Assembly: GCA_041748075.1 (NCBI GenBank)
Contig: JBGTDX010000109.1
Span: forward strand, 1 to 63,487
Source: JBGSYJ01 sp041748075
GTDB lineage: Bacteria > Acidobacteriota > Thermoanaerobaculia > Gp7-AA8
DNA length: 63,487 nucleotides
Reading direction: 5' to 3'
Positions 36,172 to 44,720 of the stretch are shown piece after piece (position 1 is the stretch's first letter; each line of letters opens with the position of its first letter). Both the position numbers and the translations under genes were made by a program. The notes beneath the pieces were generated by a model that did no database searches, had not been told where the DNA came from, and saw nothing but the letters and a program-made list of their open reading frames with translations.

Positions 36172-36825
36172 TCACCGCACGATCGACACACCCAGACCAT
36201 CACCAACCGGAAGGATCGTCGTAAGCAGCTTCGGATCGCTGCTAATCCGGCGGTTGAACTCTCTCAACACCGCGGTCGAGGCACGCTGCGTTTCGTCTCT
36301 CGGTCCCTCGGCTACCTGTCCCTTCCAGAGCAGGTTGTCGCACACGATCATGGCGCCGGAGTCGAGCTTCGGCATCACTGCATCGAGATAGTCACCGTAC
36401 TCGGTCTTGACGCAGTCGATGAAAACGAAATCGAAGGGGCCGCCGAGGCGGGAGAGTACATCCAGCGCCGCGCCCTCGTGAAACTTCACTTCGCATTTCA
36501 ACTTCGCGTCGGCGACGAAATCGCGCGCTGTGTCGAGCGTGGCTCGATCGATCTCGATCGTCTCGATCACCGCCGCCTCATCGCATTCGCGGCCCAGCAC
36601 AACGACCGAATAGCCGATGTTCGTGCCGATTTCCAGAAGATGGCTCGGCCGCTTTGCCCGAACCAGAATGCGCATCATCTGCGCCACCTCCGGATCGGCG
36701 ATCGGCTGGTCGTTCTCCGCAGCGAATCTCTCCATTCGATCGAGCAGAGCGTCCCGCTCCGGAAGGAGAGATTCCAGGTACTCCGCCTGAGCTCTACGAA
36801 GGATTGCGTCGATCCGGTCTTTCAC
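36172..36825 (-). CDS. Class I SAM-dependent O-methyltransferase
   Basis: A 217-residue methyltransferase of the cation-dependent catechol/caffeoyl-CoA type. The SAM motif is LLEIGTNIGYSVVVL, the second acidic motif is ETIEIDRATLD and the metal-site region is FVFIDCVKTEYGDY with VCDNLLWKG. Its ATG overlaps the prfA stop by 4 bp (ATGA), so translation is coupled to prfA. In many bacteria prfA is followed by prmC, which methylates release factors; this protein lacks the NPPY motif of PrmC and so is not PrmC. Its substrate is unknown. Confidence 0.87.
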   Translation of the reverse strand: MKDRIDAILRRAQAEYLESLLPERDALLDRMERFAAENDQPIADPEVAQMMRILVRAKRPSHLLEIGTNIGYSVVVLGRECDEAAVIETIEIDRATLDTARDFVADAKLKCEVKFHEGAALDVLSRLGGPFDFVFIDCVKTEYGDYLDAVMPKLDSGAMIVCDNLLWKGQVAEGPRDETQRASTAVLREFNRRISSDPKLLTTILPVGDGLGVSIVR

Positions 36826-37901
36826 TTCTGCTCCACTGACTCCCGCATCCTCTCGGCCTGAAAATGGGAGTTCAGCGGCTCGATGAGAACATCGAGATTT
36901 CCGTCCATGATTGCGGGAAGATTGTGCGTGGTCAGGCCGATACGGTGATCGGTCACGCGGTCCTGCGGAAAATTGTAAGTGCGGATTTTCTCCGAGCGGT
37001 CACCGCTTCCGATCATTCCCTTACGCTGCGCTGATAGCTCCGTCTCCCGCTTCTCACGCTCGATGTCGAACAACCGCGCTTTGAGAACTTTGAGAGCCTT
37101 CGCTCGGTTCTTGATCTGGGATTTCTCGTCCTGGCAGGAGACCACGACGCCAGACGGAAGGTGCGTAAGCCGGACAGCCGAGTACGTCGTATTCACCGAC
37201 TGACCGCCCGGCCCGGAAGAGCAGAAGGTGTCCACCCGCAGATCCTTCTCGTTGACCTGAATGTCGATGTCTTCGGCCTCGGGAAGCACCGCAACAGTGA
37301 TCGCCGACGTATGCACCCGTCCCTGCGTCTCCGTCTGCGGAACGCGCTGCACACGGTGTACACCCGACTCGAATTTCAGTCGCGAGAAGACCTTGTTGCC
37401 TTCGATCAGAAGCGTCGCATCCTTGACGCCGTTGACCGAAGAGTAGTTCGCGTCGGTAATGTCGACCTTCCAGCGATTCTGCTCGGCATAACGGATGTAC
37501 ATCCGCATGATCTCGGCTGCGAACAGCGATGCTTCGTCTCCGCCCGTGCCGGCACGGATCTCGACGAAAACGTTCTTGTCGTCGTCGGGGTCTTTCGGCT
37601 GCAGAAGCATCCGTATCTCAGAAGTCAGCTTCGGCTCCTGTTCGATGAGACTCGCCAGCTCGAGCTCGGCGAGCTCGCGCATCTCGTTGTCGTTCCCCGC
37701 GGATTCGATCATCTCGCGCGACTCGGCGATTGCCTTCTGCACCGCCTTGAGCTCTCGGTATTTCTCGATGACGTCTTCGATCTCGGCGATCGCCTTCATC
37801 GTCGAACGGTAGTTCGTCATGTCCGACACGATCGCCGGATCGGAGATCTTCTGCTGAAGCTCCTCGTAGCGACGTTCGATTTCTGTCAGTTTTTCGTACA
37901 T
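36822..37901 (-). CDS. prfA: Peptide chain release factor 1
   Basis: A 359-residue class I release factor of normal length. The catalytic motif is SGPGGQSVNTTYSAVRLTH and the flanking region VHRVQRVPQTETQGRVHTS is typical of RF1. RF1 ends translation at UAA and UAG. The gene sits in a cluster with rpmE and DUF1385 upstream and an O-methyltransferase overlapping its stop codon. No prmC is evident within the window. Confidence 0.97.
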   Translation of the reverse strand: MYEKLTEIERRYEELQQKISDPAIVSDMTNYRSTMKAIAEIEDVIEKYRELKAVQKAIAESREMIESAGNDNEMRELAELELASLIEQEPKLTSEIRMLLQPKDPDDDKNVFVEIRAGTGGDEASLFAAEIMRMYIRYAEQNRWKVDITDANYSSVNGVKDATLLIEGNKVFSRLKFESGVHRVQRVPQTETQGRVHTSAITVAVLPEAEDIDIQVNEKDLRVDTFCSSGPGGQSVNTTYSAVRLTHLPSGVVVSCQDEKSQIKNRAKALKVLKARLFDIEREKRETELSAQRKGMIGSGDRSEKIRTYNFPQDRVTDHRIGLTTHNLPAIMDGNLDVLIEPLNSHFQAERMRESVEQK

Positions 37902-37990
37902 GTGTTCCTGTGTGTACTGTCTACTTTTCTACAAACAGAAATGGGAAAGCACCAACCGGCACCTTCCCATCGATTCATACAGCAGTTCCG

Positions 37991-39013
37991 CTAAGCGACG
38001 GCGAGTCGGTTCTCCTCGATCCCGTCGTAAACGAGTGCTTCCTTTAGCGCGATGATGGCGACTTCGAGCTGGGCGTCGTCGGGCTCTTTCGTCGTGATCC
38101 GCTGGAGCCAAAGGCCCGGCGTGATCGCAGCACGGCAGAGTTTCGAGTCGAGATGCCTGGCCGAGAAACGGATGACTTCGTAGGCGAGGCCCGCGATCAG
38201 CGGAAGCAGCACGATTCGCGCACCGAACTTCACGACGAAGGGGGCGGTCGCCGGAATCATGGAGAAGACCACGATCGAGATCGCCATCACGAAGAGAAGA
38301 AAGCTTGTGCCGCAACGGGGATGGAGCGTCGATTTCGTCCGCGCGTTCTCCACCGTCAGCTCTTCATGCGCTTCGAATGTGTAAACCGTCTTGTGCTCGG
38401 CTCCGTGGTACTGGAAGACCCTGCGGATGTCGTCCATGAACGAGATCGAGTAGACATACAGGAAGAAGAAGATCCCGCGGATGATGCCGTCGATGACGTT
38501 GTAGCCGACGTTACCCATCTCCGGCAGCAGATAGTGCCGGATGAGGTTCGTAAGCCCGAGGGGTGCAAGGATGAAGATGCCAACGCCCAGGGCGAGCGCG
38601 AACAGCATCGAGGTCGCGACCGCCCAGCTCGACATCTCCGGCTCGCCGTCCTTCCCCTCGCTGGAAACGCTGGCCGAGTAGTTCAGCGCGCGAATTCCGA
38701 GGACCAGGGACTGGATCAGAACGATCGACCCGCGGAGGACCGGGGTCTTGAGAATCGGGTACTTCGTCGTGAGCGAGACGATCGTGTCCTTCCGGATGGC
38801 AATGTTGCCGTCCGGCTGGCGCACGGCGACGGAATAGCCCTTCAGCCCACGCATCATCACGCCTTCGATGACCGCCTGGCCGCCGACGAGCATGTCCACG
38901 TTCCGGTCGGCGCCCGAAGGCATCGATGAGGTCAGGCCGTTGGTGACGGCGTTGAACGTGCCGGCGAACAGCTTCGCCCCGCTCAGCCAGCCGCGACGGA
39001 TCGTCCGGAACAT
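37991..39013 (-). CDS. DUF1385 membrane protein
   Basis: A 340-residue membrane protein of the DUF1385 (YqhQ-like) family. It begins at the ATG overlapping the rpmE stop (TGATG), so it is translationally coupled. The family motifs VGGQAVIEGVMMRG, QYHGAEHKTVYTFE and HPRCGTSFLLFV are conserved; about five hydrophobic helices are present. The function is not established. The rpmE-DUF1385-prfA order is widespread in Firmicutes, Thermotogae and Acidobacteriota-type genomes. Confidence 0.92.
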   Translation of the reverse strand: MFRTIRRGWLSGAKLFAGTFNAVTNGLTSSMPSGADRNVDMLVGGQAVIEGVMMRGLKGYSVAVRQPDGNIAIRKDTIVSLTTKYPILKTPVLRGSIVLIQSLVLGIRALNYSASVSSEGKDGEPEMSSWAVATSMLFALALGVGIFILAPLGLTNLIRHYLLPEMGNVGYNVIDGIIRGIFFFLYVYSISFMDDIRRVFQYHGAEHKTVYTFEAHEELTVENARTKSTLHPRCGTSFLLFVMAISIVVFSMIPATAPFVVKFGARIVLLPLIAGLAYEVIRFSARHLDSKLCRAAITPGLWLQRITTKEPDDAQLEVAIIALKEALVYDGIEENRLAVA

Positions 39014-39225
39014 CAATTCTTCACGTCCCGCTTGTTGTAGCGCTGCTGGAAACGGTCGATTCGGCCGGCGGAGTCGACGAGTTTCTGCTTGCCCGTGAAG
39101 AACGGGTGGCACTTCGAGCAGATCTCGATCCGGAGCTCTTTCTTCGTCGAGGCGCTGGTCCACTGTTCGCCACAGGCGCAGTGAACGTTGACCTCCTGAT
39201 ACTGGGGATGACCTTCAGCTTTCAT
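39013..39225 (-). CDS. rpmE: 50S ribosomal protein L31, zinc-binding form
   Basis: A 70-residue L31. A GAGGAAA ribosome binding site precedes the ATG at 39225. The zinc ligands are present (CAC near residue 16 and CSKCHPFFTG near 37), so this is the C+ form. It leads the rpmE-DUF1385-prfA-methyltransferase unit; its promoter must lie near or within the heptamer element upstream. Confidence 0.95.
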   Translation of the reverse strand: MKAEGHPQYQEVNVHCACGEQWTSASTKKELRIEICSKCHPFFTGKQKLVDSAGRIDRFQQRYNKRDVKN

Positions 39226-39304
39226 CGTAATTTCCTCTGCAGATAGGGGTTTGCTTCGATGGGAACGCGGAGTATATCGCAAATATTCTGAGGCGAGAAT
39301 CCTG

Positions 39305-39411
39305 GAAGGACGAAGGATCAAGGATGAAGCGTTCTCCCAGCCTGCGAGCGGGTGGGGGCCTCATCTTTCATCTTTGCCTCCGGGCGGGCGGGCTTCATCC
39401 TTCATCCTTTC
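39305..39411. repeat. Heptamer inverted repeat (GAAGGAT/CATCCTT family)
   Basis: Left units GAAGGAC, GAAGGAT, CAAGGAT, GAAG (39305-39329) face right units CTTCATC, CTTCATC, CTTTC (39393-39411). Between them lies a further pair CATCTTT, CATCTTT (39362-39375) and GC-rich segments that pair partly (GCGGGTGGGGG, CCGGGCGGGCGGG). The right arm supplies the last codons and stop of a truncated nucleotidyltransferase gene. The element lies upstream of rpmE. Confidence 0.75.
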
Positions 39412-39646
39412 GACTGCCTTCCGGAACGAAGGTGGACTGGAGGGTTTCCTTGAGCGTGCTCAGCGCTCGGAAAATCGAATCCTGTTCAGGATCCATCTTC
39501 ATATCGACGTCGATCGTGCTCGACCGCCATCCGACCAGCACCGCAGTGGCTCCGCCGGTCAGATAGACGCGACCGCTCTCCGCTGCAGCCGCACCGATGG
39601 CCCGCATGAACAGCCTGAGGCGATCCGCATCGACTAACGGGCGCAT
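39395..39646 (-). pseudogene. Truncated nucleotidyltransferase (DUF6036/AbiEii-like)
   Basis: An 83-residue product with the start of a minimal nucleotidyltransferase: VYLTGGATAVLVGW followed by RSSTIDVDMKMD, which holds the GG and DxD residues. Relatives are about twice as long, and here the frame runs into a heptamer repeat after TLKETLQ and ends in repeat-derived residues. I judge it a remnant, though a short functional form cannot be excluded. It overlaps the upstream small gene by 13 bp, the usual coupling in such two-gene modules. Confidence 0.65.
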
Positions 39647-39930
39647 TCGGCGGCGCGCTCGAAACTGACAAGGCGGCGGATGTAAGCGTTGTAGCGGGAA
39701 TGAGCCGAGGCGGGGTCCGAAGCGGCAAGGCGCTCGTAGAGCTGCAATTCGGGGGAACCCTCATGCCCTTCGGGAACCTCGATCCCCAGGCGCCGCAGTC
39801 GGGGTGCCCCGATCAACACCAGGAGAGCCTCGACCGAGTCACGCCCGGCTGCAAGATCGTCCAGCCCTCTGCGAACGAGATCGGCACCGGGGAGCGCATC
39901 ACTGATCATGAGCAAAGTATAAGTCTGCAT
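39634..39930 (-). CDS. Small partner protein of nucleotidyltransferase module
   Basis: A 98-residue helical protein without signal peptide; the ATG at 39930 has AGGAG close upstream and a second ATG at 39909 is possible. It includes LIGAPRLRRLGIEVP and a C-terminal ARYNAYIRRL-like helix. Its overlap with the nucleotidyltransferase gene suggests a toxin-antitoxin-like or MNT/HEPN-like pair. I infer this from arrangement only; the protein itself lacks a recognised motif. Confidence 0.6.
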   Translation of the reverse strand: MQTYTLLMISDALPGADLVRRGLDDLAAGRDSVEALLVLIGAPRLRRLGIEVPEGHEGSPELQLYERLAASDPASAHSRYNAYIRRLVSFERAAECAR

Positions 39931-40005
39931 CTCTCCTGAGGGAGGCCGTTTACACAGGGCGAGGGACGCCGCCGCCCGTTCTCCGCCCGCCTCTGATGAT
40001 CCGGA

Positions 40006-41418
40006 TCAGCCCGCGGGGCTCTCGGTCGACGACGGCAGGCGCACTTCGAACGTGGCGCCTTTCCCTGGCTGGCTGGCGACCCGGATCGAGCCGCCGTGGA
40101 GCTCGACCAGGTGCCTGGTGATGGCGAGGCCCAGTCCCGTGCCGCGCACTTCCTGGGAGCGGCTCCGGTCGATCCTGTAGAGGCGGTTGAAGATCCGCTC
40201 CTGCTCCTCGAGCGGGATTCCGTCGCCGAAATCGATGATCCGCACGACCGCCACGTCATCATCCTCGGACACTTCCAGCCGGATCGCACCTCCCCGGCTT
40301 CCATGCTTGAGTGCGTTGTCGATCAGGTTTGCAAAGACCTGCTGGATCTTCTGGGCATCTGCGAGCGCGACCGCTTCCCCGTCGGAAACTGTGATGCGAA
40401 CCCGCCGGCTGGCGGCACTCTCCGAGAAATCGTCAGCAAGTTCCTCGAGCAGGTGATGGAGGCGCACCGGCTCGAGGGTCAGCTGAATCTCACCCGCCTC
40501 GATCTGTTTGAGCTCCCCGACCTCGTCGACCAGCTTCTCGAGACGGCTCACCTGCCGCGCGATGATCTTCTTGAGGTGATCTTCCTGAGACGGCTGGAGG
40601 TCTCCGGCCTCGAAGGTCTCGACGGCCGAGCGGATTCCCGCTAAGGGCGTGCGGACCTCATGGGAGAAATCTGCGATGAAGTCCCGGCGGATGCGCTCGA
40701 GCTGCTCGATGCGGGTCACGTCGATGAACAGGGCAACCGCAGCGATCTCGGACGTCGTGGAGATCGGGAACACGCGCATCTCGATCTGCCTGGGCATTCC
40801 CTTGACGACCATCGTCGCCCGATCGGTCGATTCCTCGCCGGCGAGCGCGCGGTCGAAGGCCGCGAGCAGTGACTGGCTGCGGATCAGCTCGAGAAAAGAC
40901 TTGCCGATCAGGGTCCCTTCGATCCCGAACAGGTCGGCCAGCCGCCGGTTCGCGAGCACGACGCGCTTGCGCCGGTTGATGGCGACGAGCCCCTCCCCTA
41001 TGCCGTCCAGAATCTGTGAAAGCGCATCCCTCTGTTGTTCAAAGCTGTTCTGCTCTTCATGGAGAGCGAACTTCCACTCTTCGAGCGCGTGCGCGAGCTC
41101 TTCGAATTCCGGAGCGAGATGCTCGGCGACCATCGAACGGGTGAAATCGCCTCGGGCAATACTGCGCGCTCTTTCCGTCAGGATCTCGAGACTTCTGTGT
41201 TGCCGGCCCATCCAGCGATGAATCGTGAAGAACAGCATGGCCAGAACGGCCAGGACCAGAGCTCCCGCCGCCACCGGCCAGAGGCTGGACCGGTAAAGAG
41301 CGAGTGCAGCAACGATCAGAACCAGCAGCGACACCAGAATGGCAGTCGCCGGAAACCACAGCCGCGCCGGTTCGCTGCCCGTCTCAGGAAGGTTCGGCGG
41401 ACTCAAAGCGGTACCCAT
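40006..41418 (-). CDS. phoR: Phosphate-regulon sensor histidine kinase PhoR
   Basis: A 470-residue membrane kinase. Two hydrophobic helices lie at about residues 22-65, then a HAMP-like linker, a PAS domain (about 125-230), the HisKA box with phosphoacceptor FSHEVRTPLAGI, and an HATPase domain with N box NLIDNALKHG and G boxes DFGDGI and GTGLGLAI. It is inferred to be PhoR from its position beside phoB and the pst-phoU genes; it should autophosphorylate and pass phosphate to PhoB when phosphate is low. Its start overlaps the phoB 3' end by 35 bp. Confidence 0.92.
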   Translation of the reverse strand: MGTALSPPNLPETGSEPARLWFPATAILVSLLVLIVAALALYRSSLWPVAAGALVLAVLAMLFFTIHRWMGRQHRSLEILTERARSIARGDFTRSMVAEHLAPEFEELAHALEEWKFALHEEQNSFEQQRDALSQILDGIGEGLVAINRRKRVVLANRRLADLFGIEGTLIGKSFLELIRSQSLLAAFDRALAGEESTDRATMVVKGMPRQIEMRVFPISTTSEIAAVALFIDVTRIEQLERIRRDFIADFSHEVRTPLAGIRSAVETFEAGDLQPSQEDHLKKIIARQVSRLEKLVDEVGELKQIEAGEIQLTLEPVRLHHLLEELADDFSESAASRRVRITVSDGEAVALADAQKIQQVFANLIDNALKHGSRGGAIRLEVSEDDDVAVVRIIDFGDGIPLEEQERIFNRLYRIDRSRSQEVRGTGLGLAITRHLVELHGGSIRVASQPGKGATFEVRLPSSTESPAG

Positions 41419-42064
41419 AGCCGATCACCGTTGTAATCCGTTCCTTACCGATCTTCTTGCGAAGATTCCGCACATGCGCATCCACTGTACGCGTTTCGAC
41501 GTCATCAGCCATCTGCCAGACTTCCGACAGAATCCGATCCCTTGAAACCACGGATGGCCGGTTGCGGATCAGAATCCAGAGGAGCTCGAACTCCTTCCTG
41601 GCCAGCTTCACCTCCGCGCCGGCCACGGAAACCCGGTATGTCTTGCCGTCGACCTTCAATCCCGAATCCTCGTAGATCGAATCCTCCTTGCCCTTCGAGC
41701 CGGTGCGGCGAAGGATGGCCGCAACCCGCGCAGTCAGCTCCCGGACACTGAAGGGCTTGACCAGGTAGTCATCCGCGCCGAGCTCGAGCCCGGTGATGCG
41801 ATCCCGCTCACCGGTGCGCGCGGTCAGCATCAGGATGGGCAGCTTCTGCGTATGTGGATCCCGCCGCAGCTCACGACAGATTGTGAACCCGTCGAGGTCA
41901 GGGAGGTTCAGGTCGAGAATGAGAAAGTCGAACCGGCCGTGCTGGACGGCGAGCAGACCCTCCTGCCCATTTGCGAAATGCTCCAGCTCGTAGCCCTCTT
42001 TCTCGAGATTCAGCTGGATCGTATAGGCCAGATCGCGGTCGTCTTCTATGAGGGCGATTCGCAT
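41384..42064 (-). CDS. phoB: Phosphate-regulon response regulator PhoB
   Basis: A 226-residue OmpR-family regulator. The receiver has the phosphoacceptor Asp in FLILDLNLPDLDGF and the lysine in DDYLVKPFS; the C-terminus is a winged helix (ELLWILIRNRPSVVSRDRIL, then VDAHVRNLRKKIG). Its position between phoU and phoR supports PhoB. It should bind the CTTTACA direct repeats found upstream of pstS, the porin and the TonB receptor. A heptamer inverted repeat separates it from phoU. Confidence 0.93.
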   Translation of the reverse strand: MRIALIEDDRDLAYTIQLNLEKEGYELEHFANGQEGLLAVQHGRFDFLILDLNLPDLDGFTICRELRRDPHTQKLPILMLTARTGERDRITGLELGADDYLVKPFSVRELTARVAAILRRTGSKGKEDSIYEDSGLKVDGKTYRVSVAGAEVKLARKEFELLWILIRNRPSVVSRDRILSEVWQMADDVETRTVDAHVRNLRKKIGKERITTVIGYGYRFESAEPS

Positions 42065-42073
42065 AGGGGTGAA

Positions 42074-42156
42074 GAATTGAGAATTGAGAATTGAGAATTC
42101 AGAAAGAGAGACCGTGCGGTCCCTTTTCTCAATTCTGAATTCTCAATTCTCAATTC
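42074..42156. repeat. Heptamer inverted repeat (GAATTGA/GAATTCA family), second locus
   Basis: Left units GAATTGA x3 and GAATTCA (42074-42101) plus GAAAGAG face right units TCAATTC, TGAATTC, TCAATTC x2 (42129-42156). The loop holds a small ACCG-CGGT hairpin. It lies in the phoU-phoB gap, ending 3 bp before the phoU stop, and may reduce read-through from the pst transcript into phoBR. It uses the same words as the locus at 13299-13401. Confidence 0.87.
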
Positions 42157-42159
42157 TCC

Positions 42160-42831
42160 TCACTCCTCCGCTCCGGCAATCCCGGCATGCTTGATCACTT
42201 TGCCTTCAACCAGAAAGACGACCATCTCGCAGATGTTGGTTGCGCCATCGGCGATGCGCTCGAAGTACTTGCCGACGAACGTCAGCCGGATCGCGCGGGA
42301 GATGTTGCGTGAGTCTTCCAGCATATAGGTGAGTAGCTCCCGGAAGGACTGTTCGGTCAACAGATCGACTTCGTCGTCCCGAGCGATGACCGCGCGGGCA
42401 AGATTGGCGTCGCGCTTGACGAAAGCGTCCAGTGCGTGGCGCACCATCTCCTGAGAGATCCGCGCAAGTCGAGGGATGTCGATGAGCGGCTTGAGCTGCG
42501 GCTCGCGATTGAGCTCGATCGCGCGCTCGCAGACGTCCTGTGCAAGGTCGGCGATCCGCTCGAGCTCGGGAGTGACTTTCATCATCGTCGCGACGAAACG
42601 GAGATCGACAGCCGTCGGCTGCATTTTGGCGATCAACTCGATGGTGAACTGATCGATCTCCAGCTCCATCCGGTCAATCTCGTTGTCGGCTGCGATCACC
42701 CGTTCAGCAATGGCCGTATCCCGCTCGAGCAGCGCGCGGATCGACTGGCTGATCGAATCCTCGACCATCGCCCCCATCCGCAGCAGCTGATCTTTGAGTG
42801 CTTCTATATCTCTGTCAAAATGTCTCATCAT
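42160..42831 (-). CDS. phoU: Phosphate signalling protein PhoU
   Basis: A 223-residue two-bundle helical protein of the usual PhoU length. The N-terminal MMRHFDRDIEALKDQLLRMG and the repeated metal-binding type helices (ERIADLAQDVCERA in the first half, FERIADGATNICEMVVF in the second) are diagnostic. PhoU links the Pst transporter to PhoR and restrains the Pho response when phosphate is plentiful. It follows pstB by 29 bp. Confidence 0.95.
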   Translation of the reverse strand: MMRHFDRDIEALKDQLLRMGAMVEDSISQSIRALLERDTAIAERVIAADNEIDRMELEIDQFTIELIAKMQPTAVDLRFVATMMKVTPELERIADLAQDVCERAIELNREPQLKPLIDIPRLARISQEMVRHALDAFVKRDANLARAVIARDDEVDLLTEQSFRELLTYMLEDSRNISRAIRLTFVGKYFERIADGATNICEMVVFLVEGKVIKHAGIAGAEE

Positions 42832-42860
42832 ATTAGTGGTTGAATCACGTGTCTTTTAGT

Positions 42861-43685
42861 TTACCCAAAACGTCCCGTTATATAGTCTTCAGTAAGCTTC
42901 TCTTTCGGGGTCATGAACATCGTGTTCGTGTCCCCCACCTCCACCAGCTTGCCCAGCATGAAGAACGCCGTCCTGTCCGACACCCGCGCCGCCTGCTGCA
43001 TGTTGTGGGTGACGATGACGATCGTGTAATTGTCCTTGAGCTGGTAGATCAACTCCTCGATCTTCTGTGTCGCGATCGGATCGAGCGCCGAGGCCGGCTC
43101 GTCCATCAGGAGAATCTCCGGGTCGACCGCGAGAGCGCGCGCAATGCACAGCCTCTGTTGCTGGCCGCCCGAGAGCGACAGCGCGCTGCTGTTCAGACGA
43201 TCCCGCACCTCGTCCCACAGGGCTGCACGTTGCAGTGAGCGTTCCACCACCTCGTCCAGCACGCCACGATCCCGGATTCCGCCGATCCGCAGGCCGTAAG
43301 CCACATTTTCGTAAACCGACTTCGGGAACGGATTCGACTTCTGGAATACCATCCCCACCCGGCGGCGAAGAGCGACGACATCCACGCCCGGCTGGTAGAT
43401 CTCGATTCCATCGATCGTGACCGTGCCTTCGACTCTCGTTCCCGCAATCGTGTCGTTCATGCGGTTGAGGGATCGCAGAAACGTCGACTTGCCGCACCCC
43501 GATGGGCCGATCAGCGCCGTGACCTGCTTTTCGGGAACGTCGAGCGTCACGCCATGAAGCACTTTGTTCTGGCTGTAATAAAAATCGAAGTTGCGCACTT
43601 CGATCTTCGGGGCCTTTTCTTCCTGCATCTCGGTCAGCCGGCGCTCGGGCCGTTCCCTCACTGTCATGTCGATAGCGGCCATCAT
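42861..43685 (-). CDS. pstB: Phosphate ABC transporter ATP-binding protein PstB
   Basis: A 274-residue ABC ATPase. Walker A is GPSGCGKST, the signature is LSGGQQQRL and Walker B is ILLMDEPASALDP; NRMNDTIAGTRVEG is typical of PstB. It has about 20 residues of charged N-terminal extension. It powers phosphate import by the PstSCAB complex at the inner membrane. It starts 6 bp after pstA. Confidence 0.96.
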   Translation of the reverse strand: MMAAIDMTVRERPERRLTEMQEEKAPKIEVRNFDFYYSQNKVLHGVTLDVPEKQVTALIGPSGCGKSTFLRSLNRMNDTIAGTRVEGTVTIDGIEIYQPGVDVVALRRRVGMVFQKSNPFPKSVYENVAYGLRIGGIRDRGVLDEVVERSLQRAALWDEVRDRLNSSALSLSGGQQQRLCIARALAVDPEILLMDEPASALDPIATQKIEELIYQLKDNYTIVIVTHNMQQAARVSDRTAFFMLGKLVEVGDTNTMFMTPKEKLTEDYITGRFG

Positions 43686-43691
43686 AAACTC

Positions 43692-44720
43692 CTAGCGAAG
43701 CCTCGAGCGAGTCCGCGAACGGAGGAGGACACCGGCCAGATTCAGGAGAAACGTCAGGACGAGCAGCACGAAGACCGTGCCATAGAGCAACGGAAGCGTT
43801 GCATCGACGTCAGGCGACTGCGTGGAAAGGATGTAGACGTGATAGCCGAGGTGCATGAACTGGTCGGATACTTTCTGAGGCAGGTAGGGCAGGTAGTAGG
43901 CAGCTCCGGTAAAAAGGATGGGAGCAACTTCGCCAGCGCCTCGCGAAACGCCCAATATGCCTCCCGTGAAAATCCCCGGAAGTGACGCAGGCAGCACGAC
44001 TCTCCGGATGGTCTCCCACTGAGTGGCGCCGAGTGCGAGAGACGCCTCGCGCTGGTCCTGAGCCACGGTACGAAGCGCCTCCTCAGTCGCGACGATCACG
44101 GTGGGCAGCGTCAGCAGTGCCAGAGTCAGAGCAGCCCATAACAGCGAGCCCTGGTTCCAGACGACCCGGCCATCGGGATGGAACATGCGATCCAGACCAC
44201 CGCCGACGAACTGAATGAAGAAGCCTAGGCCGAACAGTCCGAACACGATTGACGGCACACCCGCGAGATTCGCTACCGCACTCCTTGCCACGGCGGCGAG
44301 GGCTGCCGAGAGAAACCGGAGAAGAAGTTTCAACCGCCCGGGCCGGCCCCCGCTCACCTTGAAACGCTCCCACGCCAGCTTCGGACCCTCGTGAGGCGTG
44401 TACTCGTGAAGATAAACCGCCGTGGCAACCCCGAGCGGCACAGCGGCGATGCTCATGAGGATCACGAGGGCAGCAGTGCCGACGATGGCCGGAAAAATAC
44501 CTCCGGCGGTCAGACCGTCACGAGGCGGCTCTGTCAGAAACGCCCAGGTGACGGTTCCCGCACCATGCCAGAGAACGTTTCCCAGAATCACGATGAGAAT
44601 CGCGAGAATGATGAGGATGCTGATTCCCAGCAATCCGACCCAGACTCCGTCGATCACGCTCCGGCTTCGGTGGGCCGTCGCGCTTCGAACGAGAGGCTCA
44701 TTGATTACGGGTGTCGTCAT
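43692..44720 (-). CDS. pstA: Phosphate ABC transporter permease PstA
   Basis: A 342-residue permease with about six hydrophobic helices. The EAA-like loop reads REASLALGATQWETIRRVVLP and the first helix WVGLLGISILIILAILIVI is typical. An extra cytoplasmic segment of about 25 residues (KLAWERFKVSGGRPGRLKLL) lies after the third conserved helix start; such inserts occur in relatives. It overlaps pstC by 4 bp. Confidence 0.94.
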   Translation of the reverse strand: MTTPVINEPLVRSATAHRSRSVIDGVWVGLLGISILIILAILIVILGNVLWHGAGTVTWAFLTEPPRDGLTAGGIFPAIVGTAALVILMSIAAVPLGVATAVYLHEYTPHEGPKLAWERFKVSGGRPGRLKLLLRFLSAALAAVARSAVANLAGVPSIVFGLFGLGFFIQFVGGGLDRMFHPDGRVVWNQGSLLWAALTLALLTLPTVIVATEEALRTVAQDQREASLALGATQWETIRRVVLPASLPGIFTGGILGVSRGAGEVAPILFTGAAYYLPYLPQKVSDQFMHLGYHVYILSTQSPDVDATLPLLYGTVFVLLVLTFLLNLAGVLLRSRTRSRLR

